Part shown: in pieces, positions 15,176-24,548 of the stretch
Layout of the letters: the number at the start of each line of letters is the position of its first letter
Numbering within the stretch: position 1 is the first letter of the stretch
NCBI GenBank assembly: GCA_022842925.1
Contig: JALHOQ010000007.1
Span: 6,253-39,119, forward strand
From: Bdellovibrionales bacterium
GTDB taxonomy: Bacteria > Bdellovibrionota > Bdellovibrionia > Bdellovibrionales > UBA1609
Length of the DNA: 32,867 nucleotides
Reading direction: 5' to 3'
The notes under the pieces: generated by a model
Told to the model about the DNA's origin: nothing
The model's input: the letters and a program-made list of their open reading frames with translations, nothing else
Database searches by the model: none
Translations under genes and position numbers: made by a program

Positions 15176-16371
15176 GTCTCAACTCCATTCCCGAAATTTT
15201 AGACGATATCAAATCCGGCAGAGCTGTGATCCTGGTCGATGACGAGGATCGCGAGAACGAAGGCGACTTGATCGTCGCCGCCGATTACATCACGCCGCAA
15301 ATGGTGAACTTTATGGCGCTGGAGGCGCGCGGGTTGATCTGTCTTTCGCTGACGAGCGATCAGATTTCCCGGCTGGGTTTACCGCTGATGACCAAAGACG
15401 AAGGCAACCGGGCTCCGCATCGTACGGCCTTCACGGTCAGTATCGAGGCGGCCAAAGGAGTGTCGACTGGAATCAGCGCCGCGGATCGCGCGCTGACGAT
15501 CAAGGTCGCGGCCAATCCTGCCGCCACGCCTGACGACATTATAGTTCCCGGTCATGTGTTTCCCATTCGCGCGCAAGAAGGGGGCGTGCTTAAGCGGGCC
15601 GGTCATACCGAGGCCAGCGTGGATTTAGCTCGCATGGCGGGACTTAATCCCGCGGCCGTAATCTGCGAGATTATGAATCCCGACGGGACCATGGCCCGTA
15701 TGCCCGAACTTCTTGAGTTCGCGCGCAAGCACGGAATTAAAATCGGCACGATCGAATCTTTGATCCGCTACCGTATTCAAAACGAATCCTTCCTGGTCGA
15801 GCGGGCTCAGGCTCAGCTTCCGTGTCGCTTCGGTGACGGTTTTCGCATTCACATTTTTGAAAACCTTCTCGATGGGCGCGAGCATGTGGCTTTGGTGAAG
15901 GGCAACATCGACTCCGATAAACCGGTTTTGGTGCGAGTGCACTCCGAGTGCTTGATGGGCGATGTCTTTCGTAGTCTGCGCACGCGCTCGGGCGATTATC
16001 TCGAAGCTTCTATGCGGCAGATCTCGGACGAGGGTGCCGGTGTGATTGTGTACTTGCGAATGGAAGACATGGGCCAGCGTTTGCGCCAGCGAGTGATGAG
16101 TTATCATCAAATCGATCAGGGTGAAACGGTCACGGAAGAGGGAAAAAAGATCTTCCGGTCTGATGATCGGGATTACGGTGTCGGCGCCCAGATTTTGCGG
16201 GCGCTTGGCATTCGCCGCCTGCGGCTGATCACCAACAATCACGCCAAGCGCGTGGGCTTAAGAGGCTACGGACTTGAAATCATCGAAGAGGTGGCTCTCC
16301 CGATTGACACCGAACCCCTTTTGCAAAACGTGCATCCCCTGATCAACGGGATGCCCCTAGACTTGGAGTAA
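15172..16371 (+). CDS. ribBA: 3,4-dihydroxy-2-butanone-4-phosphate synthase fused to a degenerate GTP cyclohydrolase II domain (RibBX type)
   Basis: 399 aa. Residues ~1-205 are a complete RibB domain (DDEDRENEGDL, GVSTGISAADRA, RAGHTEASVDL, CEIMNPDGTMAR), which makes the four-carbon unit of riboflavin. Residues ~210-399 are GTP cyclohydrolase II-like but the zinc site is gone: the usual SLRCDCG reads SLRTRSG, leaving only the first Cys (HSEC). The catalytic EGRGIGL region reads EDMGQRL. This matches the described RibBX variant, a RibB fused to a RibA-like domain without cyclohydrolase activity. The true GTP cyclohydrolase II must be elsewhere. The fold looks preserved (LITNNHAKRVGLRGYGLEI), so a regulatory or structural role is possible. 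Confidence 0.92.
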   Translation: MSLNSIPEILDDIKSGRAVILVDDEDRENEGDLIVAADYITPQMVNFMALEARGLICLSLTSDQISRLGLPLMTKDEGNRAPHRTAFTVSIEAAKGVSTGISAADRALTIKVAANPAATPDDIIVPGHVFPIRAQEGGVLKRAGHTEASVDLARMAGLNPAAVICEIMNPDGTMARMPELLEFARKHGIKIGTIESLIRYRIQNESFLVERAQAQLPCRFGDGFRIHIFENLLDGREHVALVKGNIDSDKPVLVRVHSECLMGDVFRSLRTRSGDYLEASMRQISDEGAGVIVYLRMEDMGQRLRQRVMSYHQIDQGETVTEEGKKIFRSDDRDYGVGAQILRALGIRRLRLITNNHAKRVGLRGYGLEIIEEVALPIDTEPLLQNVHPLINGMPLDLE

Positions 16372-16374
16372 AAC

Positions 16375-16842
16375 ATGGTTCGCCAAGGCACTCTGGAAGT
16401 GAAAGAACGCTGGAAAATCGGCATTGTGACATCTCGCTTCAACTCCGCCATTACCGAGGCTCTCGAGTCCGGCTGTTATCAGCGGCTACAAGAGATGGGT
16501 GTGAAGGAAGAGCGAATTCAGCGGATTCGCGTCCCAGGAGCCGTGGAAATCCCCCTTGCTGCGTTAAAACTTCTGGAGCGAGACTGTGACGCAGTTGTGG
16601 CCCTGGGCGCGGTGATTCGCGGCGAGACCAGCCACTACGACTATGTGTGCAACTCGGTGGAGCGTGGCTGTAGCGAAGTGATGCTGCAAACCAAAAAACC
16701 TGTGGTCTTCGGCGTTTTGACCACTGAGAATGAAGAGCAGGCGGAGGCCCGCGTAGGCGGAGCCCATGGCCATAAGGGGAGAGATGCCGCCGAGGTCGCA
16801 GTCGAGATGCTGAGCCTGGCGGATATGATCGACAATGGTTGA
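16375..16842 (+). CDS. ribH: 6,7-dimethyl-8-ribityllumazine synthase
   Basis: 155 aa, typical. Condenses the dihydroxybutanone phosphate made by RibB with the pyrimidine intermediate to form lumazine, the substrate of RibE. Family motifs are present: SRFN near residue 20, [10 protein letters not shown], the active-site loop [14 protein letters not shown] with the catalytic His, and [13 protein letters not shown]. Starts 3 bp after ribBX and overlaps ntrY by 8 bp. No nusB follows it, unlike many bacteria. Confidence 0.96.
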   Translation: MVRQGTLEVKERWKIGIVTSRFNSAITEALESGCYQRLQEMGVKEERIQRIRVPGAVEIPLAALKLLERDCDAVVALGAVIRGETSHYDYVCNSVERGCSEVMLQTKKPVVFGVLTTENEEQAEARVGGAHGHKGRDAAEVAVEMLSLADMIDNG

Positions 16843-19090
16843 AAAGGCCTCGGAAGTTCAGAACGAAAAACTAAAACGGCGTCGCGAAGTCGGAATGGTA
16901 TTCGGGCTGGCGTTGCTGTTCCTCGTGCTGACGGCCATCGAATACAAACTCTTCGGCATGAGCCAGCAGCTGCCGTTCGAGACGTCCATCTTTTTTCTCG
17001 GTCTAGTTAATTTCAACATCATCCTTTTTCTTCTTCTGTTCTTTCTGATTTTTCGCAACGTGGTGAAAATTTTCTCCGAACAGCAAGCGGGGTTGGCGGG
17101 AAAAACTCTCAAGGCCAAGCTGATCATGGCCTTTGTGGCCTTTAGCTTTGTTCCGACGGCGTTGATGTTCGTGGTGTCGGTGTTTTACATCAACAACAGC
17201 TTCGATAAGTGGTTTTCGGAGAAGATGGCCGGGGTATTGAAGAGTTCTCTGGAAGTAACGAACGCATACTATCTGGAAGCCAAGCGCAACAACTACCATT
17301 TTGCCGAACGAGTGGCGAAGGAGCTGCGAAACACGAGCCCCAGCGAATGGGGGAGGCGCTTGGCCGACGCCCGCGCCCGCTACAATCTAGCGGCGGTGGA
17401 GTATTATCCTTCGCTTTTCGGTCAGCGCGTGGTGAGCGTGCGCCCGGATGATGCGCTACCCGAGGTCCCGCCGCTCTCGCTCGAACTTTTAGAGCGAGGG
17501 ATCGAGGACCGCAACGAAGCCTCTACGATTCACCAATTTGAAAACGGCAACTTGGTGCGAGTGATCTTTCCGGTCGGCCGCAGCAAGCAGGAAGGCGCGG
17601 TCGTCGTCTCCACCTTTATTCCGCTCTCCCTTATCACCAACATGGACGATATCGCATCGGCCTATGAAGACTTTCGCGACGTCAACCCGCTCGAGTATCC
17701 GATCAAATCGATCTATTTAATTATTTTGGTTTTGATGACGCTGACCATTTTGCTGGGCGCCACCTGGTTCGGCTTTTATCTGGCGCGACAGCTGTCGATC
17801 CCGCTTGAAGAATTGGGACAAGCCGCCCAGCGGGTGGCGAACCACGATTACAGCCCCGTGGCGGCGCGCTCGGGTTCGTTTGAGATCAACGAGCTGGTGC
17901 GCCACTTTAACCAGATGACCCAAAATCTGGCGACCAGCGAACGCGAAGTGCGCGAGGCCAACCAATCGCTGCGCCAAACCCTCAGTCGACTCGACGAACA
18001 CTCGCGCTATATGGAAGTGGTTTTGAGTACGGTCAGCACAGGCGTGATCACCCTCGATCCCGAGGGGCATATCACGATGATCAACCGTCATGCCTGTAAG
18101 CTTTTGAATATTAAGCCGGAGCGCTTGCTGGGTAAGCATATCGGTCAGGTTTTGCAGAAAGAGTATTACACGGTTCTGGAGAATATGATCGAACAGATGC
18201 GCGCCCATCGCGCCGATAGTATTCAACGTGAAATTCGCATTCAGGTGCGCAACCGTTCCATTCCTTTGCAGATGACGCTGTCGTTTTTAACGGACGAGCG
18301 GCAAACCGAAATCGGAAAGGTTCTGGTTTTCGACGATCTCACGGCCGTGCTTGGCGCGCAGCGGGCAGCGGCTTGGACCGAAGTGGCGCGGCGAATCGCC
18401 CATGAGATCAAGAATCCACTGACGCCGATCAAGCTTTCGGCTGAGCGACTCGAGAAAAAGTTCGGCCGAGATATCAAGGACCCCGCTTTTCAAGAATCCA
18501 TCCGCCGGATTATCGATCAGGTCGAAAGCCTAAAAAATCTCGTGAATGAGTTCAATCAGTTCGCGCGACTGCCGAAATCCAATCCGGTTCCCGCGGATTT
18601 GAATAAAACGATCTCAGAGACTTTGGTGCTCTACCAGCCGGAAGACGCTTCCCATCGCGTGGAGTTTATTTCGGATCCCACGCTTCCCGTTTTTATTTTC
18701 GACCCGGACCAGATGCGCCGGATCGTCAATAATCTGGTCGACAACGCCGTTTCGGCGGTGATCGGGCGCAGCGACGGCCGGATTCTGATCCGCACCTCCT
18801 ATGACGGCGTGCTTAAGATCGCCCGTATGGAAGTGGAAGATAATGGTCCAGGCATTCCCCCGAACCTGCTGGAACGGATCTTCGAGCCCTATATGACGAC
18901 CAAGGAGCACGGCACCGGATTAGGACTGGCGATCGTCAAAAGAATGGTGGAAGATCATCACGGATTTATCCGTGGCTTTTCCGACGGATCGAGTGAGACC
19001 AAGATTGTGATTGAATTACCGGTGGTCGAGGCTACCGAACGACCGAAAATAGTGCGAACGCGCGATAGCGCGGGGGAGACCCGAGCATGA
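16835..19090 (+). CDS. ntrY: NtrY-type membrane sensor histidine kinase
   Basis: 751 aa. Hydrophobic segments near residues 20-40, 50-75, 90-115 and 290-315 enclose an extracytoplasmic loop of ~170 residues. A HAMP linker (~310-365), a PAS domain (~385-490; [17 protein letters not shown]), the HisKA box [17 protein letters not shown] (phospho-His near 522) and the ATPase domain ([28 protein letters not shown]) follow. This is the NtrY layout; such kinases phosphorylate NtrX and respond to nitrogen, redox or envelope state depending on species. The stop overlaps ntrX by 4 bp. Confidence 0.92.
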   Translation: MVEKASEVQNEKLKRRREVGMVFGLALLFLVLTAIEYKLFGMSQQLPFETSIFFLGLVNFNIILFLLLFFLIFRNVVKIFSEQQAGLAGKTLKAKLIMAFVAFSFVPTALMFVVSVFYINNSFDKWFSEKMAGVLKSSLEVTNAYYLEAKRNNYHFAERVAKELRNTSPSEWGRRLADARARYNLAAVEYYPSLFGQRVVSVRPDDALPEVPPLSLELLERGIEDRNEASTIHQFENGNLVRVIFPVGRSKQEGAVVVSTFIPLSLITNMDDIASAYEDFRDVNPLEYPIKSIYLIILVLMTLTILLGATWFGFYLARQLSIPLEELGQAAQRVANHDYSPVAARSGSFEINELVRHFNQMTQNLATSEREVREANQSLRQTLSRLDEHSRYMEVVLSTVSTGVITLDPEGHITMINRHACKLLNIKPERLLGKHIGQVLQKEYYTVLENMIEQMRAHRADSIQREIRIQVRNRSIPLQMTLSFLTDERQTEIGKVLVFDDLTAVLGAQRAAAWTEVARRIAHEIKNPLTPIKLSAERLEKKFGRDIKDPAFQESIRRIIDQVESLKNLVNEFNQFARLPKSNPVPADLNKTISETLVLYQPEDASHRVEFISDPTLPVFIFDPDQMRRIVNNLVDNAVSAVIGRSDGRILIRTSYDGVLKIARMEVEDNGPGIPPNLLERIFEPYMTTKEHGTGLGLAIVKRMVEDHHGFIRGFSDGSSETKIVIELPVVEATERPKIVRTRDSAGETRA

Positions 19091-20442
19091 AAAGCAAGAT
19101 TCTGATTATCGACGATGAAAAGGCGATTGTGGAGGTACTGGCGGCGTCCCTCAGAGACGAGGGGTTCGTCGTGGACTTCGCCTTCAGCGGGCGCCAAGGA
19201 CTGGAAAAGATTCGCGAGTTCTCTCCCGATGTCGTCCTGCAGGACATTTGGATGCCCGGAGATATGGATGGTCTGCAGGTGTTGGAACAGGCCAAGAAAA
19301 GCGGATATCCCGATTGCCAGTTTATCATCATGTCGGGTCACGGAACGATCGAAACGGCCGTGCGCGCGGTGAAGAATGGCGCTTGGGACTTTGTCGAAAA
19401 GCCTCTGTCCATGGATAAGATCACGATTTTGATTGCCAATATTTTGAACTTTAAGCGCGAGCAGAGCGAGAAAAATGCACTGCTGAATCGGTTGCGCAAA
19501 AACATCGCGCTTATTGGGGATAGCCCATTGATGGTAAGCCTGAAGCAAATGATTGCGCGGGTCGCGACTTCGAATGCCTGGATTTTGGTAACGGGAGAAA
19601 ACGGCACCGGGAAGGAACTCGTCGCCCAAAACATACACTACCTAAGCCATCGGGCCGGACGTCCGTTAGTAGAAGTGAATTGCGCGGCCATTCCTAAGGA
19701 CTTGATCGAAGCCGAACTCTTTGGTTACGAAAAGGGCGCTTTCACCGGAGCCGACCGGGCCAAGAAAGGCAAATTCGAATTCGCCAATGGCGGAACCCTT
19801 TTTCTCGATGAGATCGGGGATATGAGTCTTGAGGCGCAGGCCAAGGTTTTGCGCATCTTGCAGGAGCGCCAGTTCTACCGCTTGGGCGGTGAGGAGTCGG
19901 TCGAAGTCGATGTGCGCGTGATTGCGGCCACCAATAAAAATCTCGAAGAAGAAATTAAGGCCGGGCGCTTTCGTGAGGATTTGTACTATCGCCTAAACGT
20001 GGTGCCGCTTCGGGTGGCTCCTTTGCGCCAGCGGCGTGAAGACATCGTGCCGTTGGTCGAGTATTTCGGTGATCAGTTTCTTCGCAACAACGGATATAAG
20101 CGCAAGGTTTTTTCTGAACCCGCCATGCAGATGATGCAAGCCCATAACTGGCCGGGCAATGTGCGCGAGTTACGCAACTTCGTGGAGCGGGTTTACATCC
20201 TTACGCCCGGTGATTACGTGGACGTACACGATCTCAAATTCGCGGGCCTAACGGATACGGCGGCCGCGAGTCCGGATGAAGAGCTGATGACGTTTCGCGA
20301 GGCTCGGGCTCGTTTTGAGAAAGATTTTTTGATGGCCAAGATCGAAGAAAATCAGGGCAATATCTCAAAAACGGCGGAAAGCATCGGACTTGAGCGCAGT
20401 TATCTTCATCGAAAAATAAAATCCTACGGCATCGAGGTTTAA
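19087..20442 (+). CDS. ntrX: NtrX-type sigma-54 response regulator
   Basis: 451 aa. The receiver domain (1-120) has acidic pocket residues in IIDDEKA, the phosphoacceptor D53 in LQDIWMP and the Lys in FVEKPL. The AAA+ domain has GENGTGKE near 169, GAFTGA near 219 and [12 protein letters not shown] Fis-type helix-turn-helix ([20 protein letters not shown]) ends the protein. All key residues are present, so it should be a phosphorylation-controlled sigma-54 activator paired with NtrY. Followed after 5 bp by proS. Confidence 0.93.
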   Translation: MKSKILIIDDEKAIVEVLAASLRDEGFVVDFAFSGRQGLEKIREFSPDVVLQDIWMPGDMDGLQVLEQAKKSGYPDCQFIIMSGHGTIETAVRAVKNGAWDFVEKPLSMDKITILIANILNFKREQSEKNALLNRLRKNIALIGDSPLMVSLKQMIARVATSNAWILVTGENGTGKELVAQNIHYLSHRAGRPLVEVNCAAIPKDLIEAELFGYEKGAFTGADRAKKGKFEFANGGTLFLDEIGDMSLEAQAKVLRILQERQFYRLGGEESVEVDVRVIAATNKNLEEEIKAGRFREDLYYRLNVVPLRVAPLRQRREDIVPLVEYFGDQFLRNNGYKRKVFSEPAMQMMQAHNWPGNVRELRNFVERVYILTPGDYVDVHDLKFAGLTDTAAASPDEELMTFREARARFEKDFLMAKIEENQGNISKTAESIGLERSYLHRKIKSYGIEV

Positions 20443-20447
20443 GCGCA

Positions 20448-22184
20448 ATGAAATGGTCGTCTAGTTACCTCTTCACCTTGAAAGAAGCTCCCACGGATGC
20501 GGAAATCCCTAGCCACATTTTGATGGTCCGTGGCGGTTATATGCGTAAGCTCGCACCGGGGATTTATACCTACGGGCATCTGCTTCTACGTTCGCTGCGT
20601 AAGTTTGAAAAAATCGTGCGCGAAGAATTAGATAAGCGGGGCTGCACCGAGATCCTGATGCCGATGGTGCAACCGCGTGAACTTTGGGAAGAGACCGGTC
20701 GCTGGAAGGAAATGGGCGACGGTTTGCAGAAGTTGAAGAATCGCAACGGCCATGATTTCTGCCTCGGTGCGACCCACGAAGAAGTGGTGACCGACTACGC
20801 CCGTAAGGATGTGAAGAGTTACCGCGATCTGCCGTTTAACCTCTATCAAATTCAAACTAAGTTCCGCGACGAGATCCGCCCGCGCTTTGGCCTTATGCGA
20901 GGTCGCGAGTTTGTGATGAAAGACGCGTACAGCTTTGACGTCGACGTCGAGGGAGCGCAAAAGTCCTACGCCAAAATGCATGAGGCCTATACCGCTATCT
21001 TTAAGCGCTTAGGCGCGAACTTCCGAGTCGTGCAGGCCGATAGTGGGAATATCGGCGGCAATCAGAGCCAAGAATTTCATATCATCGCCGACAGCGGTGA
21101 GGACCACTTGATGGTTTGCGAAGAAAGCGATTTCGCGGCCAATATCGAGGTCTGTCCGGCCATCGACTCGTTTCAGCCCAAGCCTCCGCCTCCGCTAGAA
21201 CCGATGGAGGAGTTCGCGACTCCGGGGCTTAAGACCATCGAGGCCTTATCGAAGGCGATCAAAGTTCCGGCCAACCAACTGGTTAAGACTATGTTTTTTT
21301 CGGCCAGCGATGATCCGGCCAAAGACCTCAAGCCCGTCGCGGTGATTTTGCGAGGCAGTGATGAGGTCAACCCGGTGAAACTAAAAAATCATTTTGGCTT
21401 GTCCAATCCTCCGCTGATGTTAAACGACGACGAAGTTCGCCGCGTAACGGGTGGGGCTTCGCCTGGCAGTTGCGGCCCGGTGGGGCTCAAAATCCCGGTT
21501 CTGTGCGACAACGGGATCAAGCATCGGTTTAACTTTACCGTTGGCGCAAATAGAGACGATTTCCATTTGAAGAACGTGAACCACGATCGCGACTTCAAAG
21601 TCACGACCTGGGGCGATTTCCGAATGGCCAAAGAAGGCGATGCCAGTCCCGATGGCAAAGGCAAACTCAAGTCCTATCGAGGAATCGAAGTCGGTCACAT
21701 TTTCTATCTGGGAACGAAGTACTCGAAAATGATGCAGGCCAATTACCTGGATACGGACAGCGTATTAAAGCCGATCGAGATGGGCTGTTACGGCATCGGA
21801 ATCACTCGCACGGTGCAAGCGGTGATCGAGCAGAACAACGACAAAGACGGCATTATTTGGCCGGTGTCGGTGGCGCCGTTTGTGGTGCATATTTGCTTAC
21901 TCGATCCGGACAATGCCGAGGCGAAAGCGCTTTCGGATCGGTATTATGAAGAGCTGACCGCCAAGGGTATTGATGTTTTGGTCGATGATCGCAGCGAACG
22001 CCCCGGCGTAAAATTTAAAGACGCCGATCTGCTCGGAATGCCTCTCCGAATTAACATCGGTGCGCGGGGCCTTGCCGCGGGTGAGATCGAAATTCTCGAG
22101 CGTAAAACCAAGAAGCTGGATAAGGTTTCACCCGGCGCCGTAGTTGAAAAGGTGCAGGTGTGGTTGAAGGAACAGGCCACATGA
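20448..22184 (+). CDS. proS: Prolyl-tRNA synthetase, bacterial type with editing domain
   Basis: 578 aa, within the usual bacterial ProS range. Charges tRNA-Pro. Class II motif 2 is seen in FRDEIRPRFGLMRGREFVMKDAYSFD (about residues 134-160) and motif 3 in GCYGIGITRTVQAVIE. Between them (~220-390) sits the INS/YbaK-like editing domain that removes mischarged alanine (VIKTM-like LVKTMFF, GSDEVNPVKLKN). The anticodon-binding domain is at ~480-578. Overlaps pyrF by 4 bp. Confidence 0.96.
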   Translation: MKWSSSYLFTLKEAPTDAEIPSHILMVRGGYMRKLAPGIYTYGHLLLRSLRKFEKIVREELDKRGCTEILMPMVQPRELWEETGRWKEMGDGLQKLKNRNGHDFCLGATHEEVVTDYARKDVKSYRDLPFNLYQIQTKFRDEIRPRFGLMRGREFVMKDAYSFDVDVEGAQKSYAKMHEAYTAIFKRLGANFRVVQADSGNIGGNQSQEFHIIADSGEDHLMVCEESDFAANIEVCPAIDSFQPKPPPPLEPMEEFATPGLKTIEALSKAIKVPANQLVKTMFFSASDDPAKDLKPVAVILRGSDEVNPVKLKNHFGLSNPPLMLNDDEVRRVTGGASPGSCGPVGLKIPVLCDNGIKHRFNFTVGANRDDFHLKNVNHDRDFKVTTWGDFRMAKEGDASPDGKGKLKSYRGIEVGHIFYLGTKYSKMMQANYLDTDSVLKPIEMGCYGIGITRTVQAVIEQNNDKDGIIWPVSVAPFVVHICLLDPDNAEAKALSDRYYEELTAKGIDVLVDDRSERPGVKFKDADLLGMPLRINIGARGLAAGEIEILERKTKKLDKVSPGAVVEKVQVWLKEQAT

Positions 22185-22888
22185 GAGCGCAGATGAGCAA
22201 TCCGATCTTCGTGGCGCTCGATGTGGATGACGACAAGGCGGCGATGGCGCTGGTTAAAGAATGTCGGGCGTTCGTCGGCGGCTTTAAGGTCGGTCCGCGC
22301 TTGGCGCTTCGCTATGGCGAACCTTTTCTTAAAGAGGTCGCTCGCCACGGCAATATGTTCATCGACAACAAGTACTTTGATATCCCGAACACCATGGAAG
22401 CGGCGGTGCGGGCCTCGTTTGAAGTGGGCGCGAGCTTTTGTACCGTGCACGCGCAATCGGGCCCTGAAGCTTTAACCATGCTGGCCGAACTGGAAGAAAG
22501 CCTGAATCGGACCCGTCCATTTCGAATTCTCGCGGTGACGGTTCTGACCTCCTTCAAACAAGAGACGTTGCCCTCCGTGGTCAAACACTTGCCGATCGCC
22601 GAGCAAACCCGAGCGCTCGCGCAACTCGCGATCGACTGTGGTATTACGGGTCTAGTGTGTTCGCCCGACGAGGTCGAGATGCTGCGTGGGCTTTATCCGA
22701 GTGCCTATCTCGTCACACCGGGTGTGCGCTTAAGCCACGAAGATCGCGGCGATCAGAAGCGGGTATCCGATCCATTAACGGCTCTGCGCCGGGGTGCTTC
22801 GGCCCTTGTGGTCGGTCGCCCCATTTACGATGCTCTTGAGCCCGCTCTCGCGGCAAAGGCGTACTATGAAGAAATTCAGAAGCGGTAG
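22181..22888 (+). CDS. pyrF: Orotidine 5'-phosphate decarboxylase
   Basis: 235 aa from ATG 22181, which overlaps the proS stop as ATGA and has AAGGA 9 nt upstream; the track start at 22160 lies inside proS. Makes UMP from OMP. The catalytic D-x-K-x2-D array is in FIDNKYFDIPNT (residues ~63-72), with VALDVDD at the N-terminus, GLVCSP near strand 6 and VVGRPI for phosphate binding. ATG 22193 is an alternative start. Overlaps rlmB by 23 bp. Confidence 0.94.
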   Translation: MRAQMSNPIFVALDVDDDKAAMALVKECRAFVGGFKVGPRLALRYGEPFLKEVARHGNMFIDNKYFDIPNTMEAAVRASFEVGASFCTVHAQSGPEALTMLAELEESLNRTRPFRILAVTVLTSFKQETLPSVVKHLPIAEQTRALAQLAIDCGITGLVCSPDEVEMLRGLYPSAYLVTPGVRLSHEDRGDQKRVSDPLTALRRGASALVVGRPIYDALEPALAAKAYYEEIQKR

Positions 22889-23723
22889 CAGTAGCGGTCG
22901 TGGACCCCACGGCCGCCGTCCTGACGTCCGTGGACCTCAGGGTGGTCGCGGCCATAAGCCCGAACCAAGCCGTCCGCAAGGCCAATCACAACATCGCCCG
23001 CCGCAAGGCCGCTGCGTCGTCGGAATTCACGCCGTTAACGAGCTGTTAAAAGTGCGCCCGCGCGCCATCAGCAAACTCTGGCTACGCGATAAGTATCTTG
23101 ATCATCCGGAACTCAAGTCCATTCACGAACTCGCGCAGAAACTGCGCGTGCGAATCGAAACCCATCCCGCTGGCGCTCTCGACAAAATCATCTCGAGCCA
23201 CCAGGGCGTGCTCGCGTTCAGCGAGGAGCAACCCGAAATCGATTGGGAAAAGCTCAAAACCGCGGAGAGCGCGGTCTTACTCGCGCTTGACGAAGTCGAA
23301 GATCCCCATAATCTCGGCGCCATTATGCGCACGGGTTGGCTGTTTGGCGCCGAAGGCATTTTAATTCCCGAACACCGATCCGCCGATCTCTCACCGGCCG
23401 TAAGCAAAGTGGCTCAGGGCGCGGCTGAGCATATTCCGGTGGAGAAAGACAACGCTCTCCCGCAGCAACTTGAACGCCTGAAAGAAATGGGTTTTTGGAT
23501 TTTGGGTCTGTCCCATAAGGGTAAGCAGGGACTTTTTCAGCTGGATATTCCTAAAAAAGTGGTTTGGGTTCTCGGTTCGGAATCCTCGGGTTTACGCAAA
23601 TCCGTAGAAGGCGTGTGCGACGATTTGATCTCGATCCCCCAGTCCAATCCCGAGGCCAGCTACAATGTCTCTGTCGCCGCCGCGGTCGCGATGGCTGAAA
23701 CCTTCCGTCAAAAAGCTCTTTAA
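22866..23723 (+). CDS. rlmB: SpoU/TrmH-family 2'-O-ribose RNA methyltransferase (RlmB-like)
   Basis: 285 aa from ATG 22866, inside the end of pyrF. Residues 1-48 are a disordered Gly/Arg/Pro/Gln-rich extension (GRGPHGRRPDVRGPQGGRG). Next comes the substrate-binding domain (VVGIHAVNELLKVRPR). The SPOUT catalytic domain has the three SpoU motifs: NLGAIMRTGWLFG, VLGSESSGLRKSV and IPQSNPEASYNVSVAAAV. RlmB methylates G2251 of 23S rRNA; the extra N-terminus could add RNA affinity. Last gene of the string; its stop is 1 bp from the convergent desaturase-family stop. Confidence 0.92.
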   Translation: MKKFRSGSSSGRGPHGRRPDVRGPQGGRGHKPEPSRPQGQSQHRPPQGRCVVGIHAVNELLKVRPRAISKLWLRDKYLDHPELKSIHELAQKLRVRIETHPAGALDKIISSHQGVLAFSEEQPEIDWEKLKTAESAVLLALDEVEDPHNLGAIMRTGWLFGAEGILIPEHRSADLSPAVSKVAQGAAEHIPVEKDNALPQQLERLKEMGFWILGLSHKGKQGLFQLDIPKKVVWVLGSESSGLRKSVEGVCDDLISIPQSNPEASYNVSVAAAVAMAETFRQKAL

Positions 23724-23724
23724 A

Positions 23725-24483
23725 TTATCCCTTCAGCGTGCCGAAGATTCGATCCATAAAGGTGTAATACAAACCGAAATTGTGTCGGGAAAAGCGATGA
23801 TGCTGGGAGTGATTCTCGCCGCTGATAAAGCCCATGTTGCGAAACCATTTCGGTAGCAGTTCATAACCGAGATGGTTGTTGATGGCCGAAAGAGTCATTA
23901 ACGTCATGTAGGTGATAAACATAACCGGATGGATGGGGATCACCAGCACGAGAAGCGGCAGGACCAGGGCCTCAATCAAGCCTTCAATCGGATGAAAACT
24001 AAAGCTGGCCCACGGGCTGGGTTCGCGCGAGAGATGGTGGACGTAGTGCACATGCTTATACACCGACGGCTTATGCATCCAAACATGGGTGACATAGAAG
24101 TACACCTCATGAGCCAGACTATAAAGAATCAGTGAAACCGGTAGGTACCAGAGCGGATATTCATCGAAGCCTAAGTAAAACTGCGTCCAACCCGCCTGCC
24201 ACATCAATCCCGTGAGCACGCCGCCGAAGGCAAAAATTACGGACGTGACAACGGACCAGGAAATCTCCTGTCGAATTTGTTTTTTCTTTCCCGTGAGTGA
24301 ATAAAGCGCCTTTTTGCGCAGCCGCGCGGAAGGCTTCCACCAAAAAATTCCGTAGAAAAGGCCGACACCGAGTAAGTAGCGGACCACAATAAAGAAGAAG
24401 ACCACAGCCCAAGCGACCAGAAAGTTCACCGGGTCGAAAAGATCCACGGGAATGTAGGATGAGAATTCCTGAAAGTGATCCAC
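23725..24483 (-). CDS. Sterol desaturase / fatty acid hydroxylase family membrane protein
   Basis: 252 aa from GTG 24483 (GCGAGG 8 nt upstream). Integral membrane di-iron oxygenase family. The His clusters are present: HEVYFYVTHVWMH, HYVHHLS and HSQHH near the C-terminus, plus FSFHP between them, with four hydrophobic segments. Such enzymes hydroxylate or desaturate sterols, fatty acids, sphingolipids or carotenoids; the substrate cannot be assigned. A carotenoid operon lies 5 kb away on the same strand, but nothing links them directly. Confidence 0.88.
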   Translation of the reverse strand: MDHFQEFSSYIPVDLFDPVNFLVAWAVVFFFIVVRYLLGVGLFYGIFWWKPSARLRKKALYSLTGKKKQIRQEISWSVVTSVIFAFGGVLTGLMWQAGWTQFYLGFDEYPLWYLPVSLILYSLAHEVYFYVTHVWMHKPSVYKHVHYVHHLSREPSPWASFSFHPIEGLIEALVLPLLVLVIPIHPVMFITYMTLMTLSAINNHLGYELLPKWFRNMGFISGENHSQHHRFSRHNFGLYYTFMDRIFGTLKG

Positions 24484-24548
24484 ATGTCTAACCTCGCTCG
24501 AATGATCAGGCTAGGCAAGCTTTAGCGGGTAGCTCCAGGCCCACCACT

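Noticed and set aside
15625-16242. 205-aa minus-strand ORF
   Set aside because: Antisense of ribBX with no motif or ribosome binding site.
18958-19638. 226-aa minus-strand ORF
   Set aside because: Antisense across the ntrY/ntrX junction; both plus-strand genes have full family motifs.
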